In this document: positions 8,520-16,170 of the stretch, in pieces
Layout of the letters: each line of letters begins with the position of its first letter
Numbering within the stretch: the first letter of the stretch is position 1
Assembly: GCA_903928955.1 (NCBI GenBank)
Contig: CAIYTD010000103.1
Location: 1-25,034, forward strand
Length of the DNA stretch: 25,034 bases
Direction: 5' to 3'
DNA from: Oligoflexia bacterium
GTDB taxonomy: Bacteria > Bdellovibrionota > UBA1018
Program-made: the position numbers and the translations under genes
The notes under the pieces: model-generated
Seen by the model: only the letters and a program-made list of their open reading frames with translations
Databases searched by the model: none
What the model was told of the DNA's origin: nothing

Positions 8520-9920
8520 ATGTTGAAGAGGTATCACAATATTGTAGGTGGCATTTTTAGACTGACGGATGCTCTGGTCATTGGTTTGGTCTGGATTGGG
8601 TCTTATTGGGTCCGATTTTATATTCCTTTAATCCAAGTCACGCGAGGTTTTCCAGCATTTAAAAAATATGCAGCGCTTGCGCCGTTAATTATAGCCCTTT
8701 GGATGACTGTTTTTGAGTCGATGAGAGTTTACCAATCACGCAGAATTCTTCGAAGAACTCATGAGGTTTACCTCATACTCAAAGCGCACGGGGCGGCTAT
8801 GCTTTTCTTCATCGCTCTCACTTATCTCTTTAGTGAATACAAATACTCGCGTGCTGTGATGCTTTACTTCGGAGTTGCCGGAGGGATTTGCCTGGTCGCT
8901 TTAAGACTAGCGCTCAGAAATAGCCTCAGAGCACTTCGAAAAAACGGCTTCAATCTGAGGCATATTATTGGGATTGGTGAAGGAAACGCTATTGAAACAC
9001 TCATTTTACGCACGGACAAATTCCCTGAATTGGGCCTGCGCATCATCGGATTAATCACGCATGAAACTTCATCTTGTCAAATGATTCAAAAAAAACCTGT
9101 TCTTGGTCACTTTCATCAGCTAAAAGAAATGATTCAAAAACATCATCCTGATCAACTGCTGATCGCTCTTCCTCGACATCAATATATAGATTTAGATAGA
9201 ATTCTCGCTCTTCTCAAAGATGAAACCATTGATATTCAACTGGTCCCTGATATCCATGAATATGTGACTTTAGGTTGCGAGGTAGAAGACTTTGATGGAC
9301 TGCCTCTAGTCAATATTAACGATTCCCCTCTCAGCGGATGGGGAGCCCTTGCCAAGAGATCCACTGACATCCTCATTTCAGGAATTGCCCTCGTCCTTTT
9401 ATCCCCTCTCTTAGGTTTCATAGCGTTCGCTATTCGATTGTCATCCCGAGGCCCGATCCTCTACCCGCAAGAAAGAATGGGTCTTGATGGGAAAACTTTC
9501 AAAATGCTGAAATTTCGATCAATGAAATGGAATGCAGAATCTGATACGGGCGCCGTTTGGGCAGAACCCAATGATCTTCGGAGAACCCAGCTAGGCAGTT
9601 TCCTCAGGAGTACGAGTTTAGATGAACTTCCCCAGCTCTGGAATGTATTTAAGGGCGATATGTCGCTGGTGGGCCCTCGCCCAGAAAGGCCTATTTTCGT
9701 TCAAAAATTTAGAAATGAAATTCCCCACTATATGTTGCGACACAAAGTGAAAGCTGGCATGACCGGTTGGGCTCAAATCAATGGTTGGCGCGGCAATACC
9801 TCTTTAGATCGTAGAATTGAATGCGACCTCTTCTATATCCGAAATTGGTCCTATTTCTTAGATTTAAAAATTATTACGCTCACCCTTTGGAAGGGATTCA
9901 TCAACAAAAATGCCTACTAG
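8520..9920 (+). CDS. Polyprenyl-phosphate sugar-1-phosphate transferase (WcaJ/EpsE type)
   Basis: A 466-residue integral membrane enzyme that starts glycan synthesis by placing a sugar-1-phosphate on undecaprenyl phosphate. Four hydrophobic segments lie at about 15-33, 50-66, 89-106 and 112-130, followed by a nucleotide-binding-like middle domain (CoA_binding_3) and a fifth hydrophobic segment near 280-305. The catalytic domain holds GKTFKMLKFRSM, DELPQLWNVFKGDMSLVGPR (Asp368-Glu369 are the expected catalytic pair), GMTGWAQINGWRGNTS and a C-terminal FYIRNWSYFLDLKI. Length and order match WcaJ (464). The sugar (glucose, galactose or other) cannot be read from sequence. It overlaps the next gene by 11 bases. 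No strong ribosome site precedes the ATG. Confidence 0.87.
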   Translation: MLKRYHNIVGGIFRLTDALVIGLVWIGSYWVRFYIPLIQVTRGFPAFKKYAALAPLIIALWMTVFESMRVYQSRRILRRTHEVYLILKAHGAAMLFFIALTYLFSEYKYSRAVMLYFGVAGGICLVALRLALRNSLRALRKNGFNLRHIIGIGEGNAIETLILRTDKFPELGLRIIGLITHETSSCQMIQKKPVLGHFHQLKEMIQKHHPDQLLIALPRHQYIDLDRILALLKDETIDIQLVPDIHEYVTLGCEVEDFDGLPLVNINDSPLSGWGALAKRSTDILISGIALVLLSPLLGFIAFAIRLSSRGPILYPQERMGLDGKTFKMLKFRSMKWNAESDTGAVWAEPNDLRRTQLGSFLRSTSLDELPQLWNVFKGDMSLVGPRPERPIFVQKFRNEIPHYMLRHKVKAGMTGWAQINGWRGNTSLDRRIECDLFYIRNWSYFLDLKIITLTLWKGFINKNAY

Positions 9921-11037
9921 AAAATGGAACTTCTGGCGCCCTAATAAACTAGACAAATATGTTTTCGAAGAAATTGCAGGAATTTTCTTAGGCGCTTGTA
10001 CTTTTGTTATTTTTATTCTGCTGATGTTTCAAGGACTCAGACTCGCCGAATTTTTTATTATTCACAATGCTTCAGGCGTTCTTTTAAGCCAAATGGCTTT
10101 TTTTATGTCCGTTTCTTTTCTTCCTGTAGCTTTGCCGTTGGCATTCTTAATGGCAGTCCTCATTGGCTTTGGCAGACTCTCTGCAGACAGTGAACTCATT
10201 GCAATGAAAGCAAGCGGAATCAGCACACTACGCTTATCAGTCCCAGTTTGGTTCTTAGCTACTCTTATAGTAGGTATTTCAATGAGTCTTAATTTACAGT
10301 GGGTGCCATGGGCTGAAGTCAACTGTAAAAACATAGAACTTAAAATTGGAAACACACGTGCCGTTACTGCGATTCGAGAAGGAACATTTACCTCGGGATT
10401 TTTTAATCTCCTTATTTTTTCTGACCGAGTAGATATTCAGACCAACCGACTCCATCATGTCTTTATTTTCGATCAAAGAGAAGTAAAAAACCCAATGACC
10501 TATGTTGCCGAGGAAGCTGAAATTATACCAGTTAAACCACGTGATTTAGGCGCAGCAATTATGCTCCGACTTTATGACGGCAGTATGCATCATAGTGACC
10601 TAGAAACTCATACCTATGAGAGAATGGATTTTAAAACTTACCATCTCTACCTTCAAATTGAAGGAGGAAAAGACGGTCCAGTGCGGAAGCTTCAAATGCT
10701 CACCTATCCAGATCTACTAAAAGAAATTGAACAGAGTTCAGTAGAGGAATTTTTTGGAAAAGAATTTAGGGGCGAGTATTGGCGAAGATTTTCGACAGCA
10801 ATTAGTCCCTGGGTTTTTGTTCTTTTAGGAATTGGACTCGGAACGTTTCGCTATCGAACAGCAAAAGCGGGTGCAATTCTTACAGGGGTCATTATATTAA
10901 TCTGTTATTGGATGATTCAAACCTATGGTGTCACAGCACTCCAGCGAGGAACTCTTTCTCCGTTTCTAGGAATGCAGCTCGCTAATCTGGTTATGCTGAT
11001 TGCAGGACTTTTTTCATTCCGCCGTGCAATCTGGTAA
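9910..11037 (+). CDS. lptF: LptF/LptG-type lipopolysaccharide export permease
   Basis: A 375-residue YjgP/YjgQ-family permease. In the LptBFGC complex two such proteins extract lipopolysaccharide from the inner membrane. Three hydrophobic segments lie in the first 130 residues (about 25-45, 62-86, 110-128), a periplasmic beta-jellyroll region in the middle (about 130-280), and three more segments near the C-terminus (about 295-311, 319-338 and 347-370). LSADSELIAMKASGIS near 92-107 is the typical cytoplasmic coupling block. Whether it is LptF or LptG cannot be fixed without a partner gene, which is not in view. It overlaps the WcaJ-like gene by 11 bases, so the two are translated together. 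Confidence 0.85.
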   Translation: MPTRKWNFWRPNKLDKYVFEEIAGIFLGACTFVIFILLMFQGLRLAEFFIIHNASGVLLSQMAFFMSVSFLPVALPLAFLMAVLIGFGRLSADSELIAMKASGISTLRLSVPVWFLATLIVGISMSLNLQWVPWAEVNCKNIELKIGNTRAVTAIREGTFTSGFFNLLIFSDRVDIQTNRLHHVFIFDQREVKNPMTYVAEEAEIIPVKPRDLGAAIMLRLYDGSMHHSDLETHTYERMDFKTYHLYLQIEGGKDGPVRKLQMLTYPDLLKEIEQSSVEEFFGKEFRGEYWRRFSTAISPWVFVLLGIGLGTFRYRTAKAGAILTGVIILICYWMIQTYGVTALQRGTLSPFLGMQLANLVMLIAGLFSFRRAIW

Positions 11038-11133
11038 CTCTTGCGCTGCAGAGCAGAATTCTATTAAATAAAATTTATACAATTTCGCAACTTTTCCAAT
11101 CCATTCCCTAGAGAATGCCGCTGCATCTGCTTT

Positions 11134-11242
11134 TGTGGATAACTTTTTATATTATTGTTAAAAAAGCAAGAAATAGATAAAATTATTCAACAAATTCAAA
11201 TAGTTATCTCAAGTGGATAAGTAGGCCCCTCCCTGTGGATAA
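11134..11242. promoter_or_regulatory. DnaA-box cluster in a convergent AT-rich gap
   Basis: Two perfect DnaA boxes, TGTGGATAA at 11134-11142 and 11234-11242 (TTATCCACA on the minus strand), and one with a single mismatch, AGTGGATAA at 11212-11220, all point the same way. The outer two share a 12-base word (TGTGGATAACTT) exactly 100 bases apart. Between boxes 1 and 2 lie about 69 very AT-rich bases; boxes 2 and 3 flank a GC-rich decamer. The gap (11038-11243) lies between convergent genes, so promoter control is an unlikely role. It could be a replication origin or a DnaA-titrating or reactivating site. A small 5-bp hairpin at 11102-11117 is the only terminator-like structure, and it is weak. 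Confidence 0.55.
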
Positions 11243-11243
11243 C

Positions 11244-12263
11244 TTACTGACTAGGACTAGGACTAGGTGATAATTCTTCGCTTAAAGTTTCAATCTCTGG
11301 ATCAGCGGTTGCTTGAAGGGGTGGCGCATCACCAAAGGGTTTTTGAACGCCTTGTGCAATTTCAAATGGAAAAAATAACGTGCTGTTTCCTTTAATTGAT
11401 ACTATTTCCTTTATATGAGTGCGCTTATCATAATTTTTACCATTATAAATTATTTTAGATGAATTAATATTGGACACCTGAAGTCGGACTCCATTTTGAG
11501 CTCTTAAAACAAGAAGTTTATCTTTACGCATAATAAATTTTCTCACAGGGCGGTCATCTACTTGGTATCGAACCCATATATCAGCCAATACTTTCAATGT
11601 AACCTTATGCCTAATTTGGTTGGCCTTCAAATCTAACCCAGAATCGAGTGGATCGTTCTGATTCATACCCTCTGTCAAAACCTTATTCTCTATAAGAAAA
11701 ACAGGCGATGGAGCGGTTAAGGAAGGTAAAGGTAAAGGTAAAGAATTGACTAAAGAAACGACAGTTAATGGAACAGAACTCAAAGTTACAGTAGTTCCAT
11801 CTTTTGTAGGGTCACCATGAGCAGCCCTTAATTTTTCAATATGGGAACTATGGTGATGACGCAAGGAAGGCTTCAAGAAAATCATAGCGAGCCCCCCAAA
11901 TAGAATGAAACCGGCTACTGCCATCATTAAAATGGTCCGACTTTGTTGTTCTCCATCTTTTTTTTCAAAGGCATAACCGCTATGGCCAGAATCACGACTC
12001 GGGCGCTCAATAGATTTCGCGCTCATATAATCGTCAAATCTAGCCAAAACCTCTTTAACATCTAACCCAATAAACCGAGAATAAGCGGTAACAAATCCAC
12101 GAATAAACGGCTTAGCAGGAAGCTCATTATAATGATCGGCCTCCAATGAATGAAGTGTTCGAACACCCACCTTAGTGGCCGAAGCTACTTGCTCAATCGT
12201 TATTCCACGACGTTCCCGCTCATGCCGTAGAAATTCTCCCAAAGTCATATCTTTTTCTGACAC
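11244..12263 (-). CDS. rodZ: RodZ-like cell-shape protein
   Basis: A 339-residue protein with the RodZ plan: a cytoplasmic Xre-type helix-turn-helix (about 7-75, with LRHERERRGITIEQVA and PAKPFIRGFVTAYSRFIGL), a linker, one membrane helix (about 110-130) and a periplasmic DUF4115 beta domain (about 220-295). RodZ links MreB to the wall-elongation machinery. The start is GTG 12261-12263, supported by AAAGGA seven bases upstream; an internal ATG five codons later is less likely. The periplasmic part holds two low-complexity blocks made by three-copy hexamers: LPLPLP (about 175-180) and SPSPSP at the C-terminus. It follows the TPR lipoprotein gene by 33 bases. Its stop codon overlaps the 12-base DnaA-box repeat. 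Confidence 0.82.
   Translation of the reverse strand: MSEKDMTLGEFLRHERERRGITIEQVASATKVGVRTLHSLEADHYNELPAKPFIRGFVTAYSRFIGLDVKEVLARFDDYMSAKSIERPSRDSGHSGYAFEKKDGEQQSRTILMMAVAGFILFGGLAMIFLKPSLRHHHSSHIEKLRAAHGDPTKDGTTVTLSSVPLTVVSLVNSLPLPLPSLTAPSPVFLIENKVLTEGMNQNDPLDSGLDLKANQIRHKVTLKVLADIWVRYQVDDRPVRKFIMRKDKLLVLRAQNGVRLQVSNINSSKIIYNGKNYDKRTHIKEIVSIKGNSTLFFPFEIAQGVQKPFGDAPPLQATADPEIETLSEELSPSPSPSQ
11249..11266. repeat. Tandem hexamer GACTAG x3 at the end of rodZ
   Basis: Three perfect copies of GACTAG encode (on the minus strand) the Ser-Pro repeats at the extreme C-terminus of the RodZ-like protein. Copy changes would stay in frame and vary only the tail length. It lies seven bases from a DnaA box. 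Confidence 0.8.
11725..11742. repeat. Tandem hexamer GGTAAA x3 in rodZ
   Basis: Three perfect copies of GGTAAA encode (minus strand) the Leu-Pro repeat LPLPLP in the periplasmic linker between the membrane helix and the DUF4115 domain of the RodZ-like protein. Length change would be in frame. Confidence 0.8.
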
Positions 12264-12296
12264 TATGGTATCCTTTTAAGCCATCTAGACCTTCCG

Positions 12297-13070
12297 TTAA
12301 GGAAGATATTTAATCTGAGATAATGCCATTTCTGAATATTTAGTATTAGGGTATAATTTCTGAATCTCAAGAAATGTTTTTCGGGCATCCTCATATTGTT
12401 TATTTTTTTGATACGCCATTCCTAAAGCCATATGTGCTTCAGAAAAATGAGCACACATTCTCTTCATAGCTTCTCGAAAATCTTCAATAGCGACTTTCAT
12501 CCTTGAACTCTGGGATTCAATTTGTCCCCTAAAGTAGTGAGCAACACAAGCAGATCTTGGAGATTCAATGATAGCTCGGCTTAAAAATGATTCTGCTTGA
12601 GCGAATTCACGCAATTTAAATTTAAGAATTCCAAGATTAGTCCAAGCTTTATAGGCGTCCCGATAAAGAGAATCATTCGCAGCTAACTCAAGCGGCTTAA
12701 TCGCTTCATCATATCGACCTAAATCCATCAACAATCTACCCAAAGTATTATTTGCATCTGAAAAATGAGGAGCGATTTCAACAGCTCTACGCGCTGCCTG
12801 AAGTGCAGACGCTAGATCTTTTTTCATGAAAAACGCTATTGCTTTGGTATGATAGATTTCAGGCAAATTTGGATCAATGCGTTCAGCTTGAGCTAAATTT
12901 TGTAAAGCACCAACAGAATCTCCCTCTAACAATGCTCCATTTGCTATATCCACGACCAACAAAGCTCGTTCTGTACGTGTATATTCTTTAGCTGTAATCT
13001 TTGAGCTCGAACAGCCTAAAACACTATTCATTAAAATAAGAATATAAACCGAACTCAAATTCCTCAACAT
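12297..13070 (-). CDS. TPR-repeat lipoprotein (PilF/PilW-like)
   Basis: A 257-residue predicted lipoprotein with tandem TPR repeats. I start it at ATG 13068-13070, which has AAAGGA seven bases upstream and gives a clean lipoprotein signal: MLRN, a hydrophobic core, then SVLGC with Cys20 as the lipidated residue. A TTG six codons upstream overlaps the rlmD stop but has no ribosome site. After the Ser-rich linker, about six TPR units follow, with typical wording such as LPEIYHTKAIAFFMKKDLAS, SDANNTLGRLLMDLGRYDEA and AHMALGMAYQKNKQYEDA. The layout resembles PilF/PilW pilotins of type IV pili, but no pilus gene is in view, so that role is unproven. It lies between rlmD and rodZ. Confidence 0.82.
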   Translation of the reverse strand: MLRNLSSVYILILMNSVLGCSSSKITAKEYTRTERALLVVDIANGALLEGDSVGALQNLAQAERIDPNLPEIYHTKAIAFFMKKDLASALQAARRAVEIAPHFSDANNTLGRLLMDLGRYDEAIKPLELAANDSLYRDAYKAWTNLGILKFKLREFAQAESFLSRAIIESPRSACVAHYFRGQIESQSSRMKVAIEDFREAMKRMCAHFSEAHMALGMAYQKNKQYEDARKTFLEIQKLYPNTKYSEMALSQIKYLP

Positions 13071-13084
13071 TCTCTTTCCTTTAA

Positions 13085-14209
13085 TCAATGAATAAGCACC
13101 CCAACAAGCTCAATATGATGAGTCTGAGGGAAAAGATCAATTGCCATTATTCGACGTAAAGCCCAGCCCCGTTTTTTCCATTGAGATAAATCACGAACCC
13201 ATGAATCACTATCACAACCCACTACAACTAATTCTCTCACATAGAGAGCCTCTAAAGCACTCGCAATTTCAAAAAAATCTTTATTTAAGCCTTTTCGCGG
13301 TGGGTCAATAATTGCTGTTCCCTGATTATACTGGTCCTTCATTGAGCTGTATTTTCGATTGAGAGTGATTCTCTCCTTTAACCAAGGAAGGATCCCGGAC
13401 TGATGGAAATAATAATGCGGAGTAAGCTGAGATTTCAATTGAGGGACAGACAAATCCACACAATGAATTTCCTTCATTTTTTTTATCAATTGCACAGAAA
13501 GATTCCCAAAACCCCCAAAGAGATCAAAAAGAATTTCACTTCCTTCAACTTGCGAGGCAATCCAATTCTTCAGTTTCTCATTTTGCTCGTCATTTACTTG
13601 ACGAAAGCCTCTCGCTGCGTGTGGAGAATTCCATGTTTTTTTTACTTCTCCCTCAGGCAAGATCTCTACTTCTACTTTATAAGGCTTTTCACCTCTATTT
13701 CCTTCCGTCCGAATTTCTTCCCATTTTTGATTAATTTCAGATCGAGCGATGTCACATCGATCTGCAGAAATAAATTCTCTCGTCCCAGATCTAAAAAAAC
13801 CTAGTTGATTTCCCTGCCCTCGCAGTTGGACACGATTACGATATTCCCAAGGCTTTTCAGCAGGAATAAGAAAAATATCTTCTAATAAAGTAAGTCCTGC
13901 TCTAGCCAAGACATGAAGTATTCCTTTCACCTTAGTTTCCCATTGAAGCTGATAGGGCAAGTGCTGCCAATCACACCCTCCGCAACGACCAAATACAGGA
14001 CAGCGAGGCGATTGGCGATGAGGAGAAGGCTCTAAAATTTCAATGAGCTCTGCGTGAGCATAGTTCCGACTGGAATCTTGGATCCGTACTCGAACTAAAT
14101 CGCCTGGAGCTGTATAGGGAACAAAAATAACTCTCCCATCTGATTCGCGGCACACTCCTGCACCCCCGCGAGACAAATCGAGTACACGTAATATCATTTT
14201 GTCACTCAT
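13085..14209 (-). CDS. rlmD: 23S rRNA (uracil-5-)-methyltransferase RlmD/RumA family
   Basis: A 374-residue RNA m5U methyltransferase. Residues 1-60 form a TRAM domain. Cys70, Cys76 and Cys79 (CPVFGRCGGC) with Cys152 (ADRCDIA) match the C-x5-C-x2-C...C iron-sulfur pattern of RumA. FRQVN (203-207) and FDLFGGFGNLS (228-238) form the S-adenosylmethionine site; IIDPPRKGL follows at 300. Cys332 in VVGCDSDSWVRDL is the expected nucleophile and Glu367 in HHIELVG the base. The cofactor motif differs from the common DLYCGVG form, and the protein is shorter than E. coli RlmD (433). U1939 as the target is inferred; other family members modify U747 or tRNA. No ribosome site precedes the ATG. Confidence 0.82.
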   Translation of the reverse strand: MSDKMILRVLDLSRGGAGVCRESDGRVIFVPYTAPGDLVRVRIQDSSRNYAHAELIEILEPSPHRQSPRCPVFGRCGGCDWQHLPYQLQWETKVKGILHVLARAGLTLLEDIFLIPAEKPWEYRNRVQLRGQGNQLGFFRSGTREFISADRCDIARSEINQKWEEIRTEGNRGEKPYKVEVEILPEGEVKKTWNSPHAARGFRQVNDEQNEKLKNWIASQVEGSEILFDLFGGFGNLSVQLIKKMKEIHCVDLSVPQLKSQLTPHYYFHQSGILPWLKERITLNRKYSSMKDQYNQGTAIIDPPRKGLNKDFFEIASALEALYVRELVVVGCDSDSWVRDLSQWKKRGWALRRIMAIDLFPQTHHIELVGVLIH

Positions 14210-14221
14210 ATCAATACAGTA

Positions 14222-14250
14222 CTTTTATTCTCAGGATATAAAAGCGTCAA
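14222..14250 (-). promoter_or_regulatory. Promoter of the rlmD-TPR-rodZ group, overlapped by a dyad
   Basis: On the minus strand TTGACG (14245-14250) is 17 bases from TAAAAG (14222-14227). The predicted start near 14215 gives a leader of only a few bases before the rlmD ATG (14209), and no ribosome site is visible. A 7-bp inverted repeat, CTTTTAT (14222-14228) with ATAAAAG (14238-14244), spans the -10 and spacer and could be an operator. The rest of the 162-base divergent gap to lepA shows no strong signal; TGCTAACTT (14352-14360) is a possible extended -10 for lepA. Confidence 0.4.
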
Positions 14251-14371
14251 CGGCAAATCAATCTCAGAGACGTTTAAACCACAGCTCAAATAAAACAAAC
14301 GGCTTTGCTGAAGGAAATTCTCCCATTTTCTTACCCATCTTGACCTGTCTCTGCTAACTTGCGAGCATTCT

Positions 14372-16168
14372 ATGTCAAAGAATATTCGTAACTTTTGTAT
14401 TATCGCTCATATTGATCATGGTAAATCGACTTTAGCAGACCGACTCCTCGAAAGAACAGGCACTGTGACAGCTCGAGAGATGGAGGCTCAATTTCTCGAT
14501 AACATGGACATTGAAAGAGAAAGAGGCATTACCATAAAAGCCCAGAGTGTGCGACTCAACTATAAAGCTCAAGATGGACAAACTTATATTCTCAATCTGA
14601 TCGATACTCCTGGACATGTTGATTTTACATACGAGGTTTCCCGATCTCTTGCTGCATGCGAAGGTGCTATTTTAGTGGTAGATGCGTCGCAAGGAGTTGA
14701 AGCCCAGACTCTGGCTAACGTCTTTATGGCATTAGATATCAACCTGGAAGTTTTTCCAGCTGTAAATAAAATTGACCTTCCATCTGCAGATCCAAAACGT
14801 GTTCTTCAAGAAGTAGATGAAATGATTGGACTCGTAGATACCAGCCATGCTGTCTTATGCAGTGCAAAATCAGGCATTGGAATCGATGAAATTTTAGAGG
14901 CTGTTGTAAAATATTTTCCGGCCCCAAAAGATGCAGATGACGAACCACTCAGGGCTCTTATTTTCGACAGTTGGTATGATCCGTACCAAGGTGTCGTAGC
15001 GCTTTGCCGTGTATTTGAAGGGAAAATTTCAAAAGGAACAAAAATCAAATTGTTTCATGTTGCTAAAGAATTTGAAGTCCAACGTGTGGGTCTTTTTTCT
15101 CCAAAATTTACCGATACGCAAACGATTGCAAGTGGAGAAGTCGGTGCTATTGTATGCGGTATCAAAGATGTCAGAGATATGAGAGTAGGCGACACCATCT
15201 TAGACGTTTCTCGCCCAGCAAAAGAGGCCCTAGCAGGATTTAAAGAAGTTAAACCGATGGTTTTTTGCGGTGTTTATCCTATTGACGCAGATGATTATAA
15301 TGACTTAAAAGAAGCTCTTGAAAAATTACAACTGAACGACTCTGCCATTAGTTGGGAACCTGAGACTTCAAGCGCACTTGGATTTGGCTATCGCTGCGGA
15401 TTTTTGGGGCTCCTTCATATGGATGTCGTCCAAGAGCGCCTGGAGCGAGAATACAATCTCAACCTCATTACAACTGCCCCATCCGTTATCTATCGAGTGA
15501 CTCAAACCAATGGAGAGATTTCCCTCATTGATAATCCAGCAAAACTTCCAGATACCACTAAAATTCAAACCATTGAGGAACCATTTATTCAGATGACTAT
15601 TCACATGCCTTCAGAATATGTGGGAGTCGTTATGGCACTTCTCAATGAGCGACGTGGTGTTCAAGAAAAGTTAGATTATGTAACTAAAGAACGAGTTGCG
15701 CTCATCTATCACATGCCTCTGAATGAAATGGTTTTTGATTTTTACGACCGTCTAAAAAGTGCTACTAAAGGCTACGCCTCTATGGACTATGAAATGACAG
15801 ATTATCGCCCTGCTGATCTAGTGAAACTCGATATTTTAATTAATACTGAGCCAGTTGATGCACTTTCTCTCATCATTCATCGAGATAAGGCTGCATACCG
15901 CGGAAGAGAATTAGTAAAAAAAATGAAAGAACTTATTGATCGACAAATGTTTGAAATTGCAATTCAAGCTGCGATTGGATCCAAAATTGTTGCTCGAGAG
16001 ACGATTTCCGCTTTAAGAAAGAATGTGACTGCAAAATGTTATGGTGGGGACATCTCGCGAAAACGAAAACTATTAGAAAAACAAAAAGAAGGTAAGAAAA
16101 GAATGAAACAAATTGGGAGTGTTGAAATACCCCAAGCAGCTTTCCTAGCGGTACTAAAGGTGGATTAA
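14372..16168 (+). CDS. lepA: Elongation factor 4 (LepA)
   Basis: A 598-residue GTPase, almost the same length as E. coli LepA (599), which acts on stalled or back-translocated ribosomes. The G domain has AHIDHGKST (P-loop, about 12-20), RERGITIKAQ (switch I), DTPGHVDF (about 78-85) and NKIDLP (about 131-136). The C-terminal part carries the LepA-specific region with GGDISRKRKLLEKQKEGKKR, which follows the domain unique to EF4. No break is visible. No ribosome site is clear before the ATG; the only promoter candidate is TGCTAACTT about 12 bases upstream, which would give a near-leaderless message. It heads the plus-strand run through carA, with lepB two bases later. Confidence 0.97.
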   Translation: MSKNIRNFCIIAHIDHGKSTLADRLLERTGTVTAREMEAQFLDNMDIERERGITIKAQSVRLNYKAQDGQTYILNLIDTPGHVDFTYEVSRSLAACEGAILVVDASQGVEAQTLANVFMALDINLEVFPAVNKIDLPSADPKRVLQEVDEMIGLVDTSHAVLCSAKSGIGIDEILEAVVKYFPAPKDADDEPLRALIFDSWYDPYQGVVALCRVFEGKISKGTKIKLFHVAKEFEVQRVGLFSPKFTDTQTIASGEVGAIVCGIKDVRDMRVGDTILDVSRPAKEALAGFKEVKPMVFCGVYPIDADDYNDLKEALEKLQLNDSAISWEPETSSALGFGYRCGFLGLLHMDVVQERLEREYNLNLITTAPSVIYRVTQTNGEISLIDNPAKLPDTTKIQTIEEPFIQMTIHMPSEYVGVVMALLNERRGVQEKLDYVTKERVALIYHMPLNEMVFDFYDRLKSATKGYASMDYEMTDYRPADLVKLDILINTEPVDALSLIIHRDKAAYRGRELVKKMKELIDRQMFEIAIQAAIGSKIVARETISALRKNVTAKCYGGDISRKRKLLEKQKEGKKRMKQIGSVEIPQAAFLAVLKVD

Positions 16169-16170
16169 GT

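Noticed and set aside
9236..9421. Minus-strand frame inside the WcaJ-like gene
   Set aside because: Antisense shadow; the plus strand carries the conserved transferase in the same bases.
11102..11117. Hairpin CATTC-N6-GAATG as a terminator for lptF
   Set aside because: The stem has only five pairs and no T run follows.
13403..13804. 133-residue open frame on the plus strand
   Set aside because: It lies antisense to the rlmD catalytic and iron-sulfur region, has a low-complexity Phe/Arg/Ser-rich composition and no ribosome site; a shadow of a real gene.
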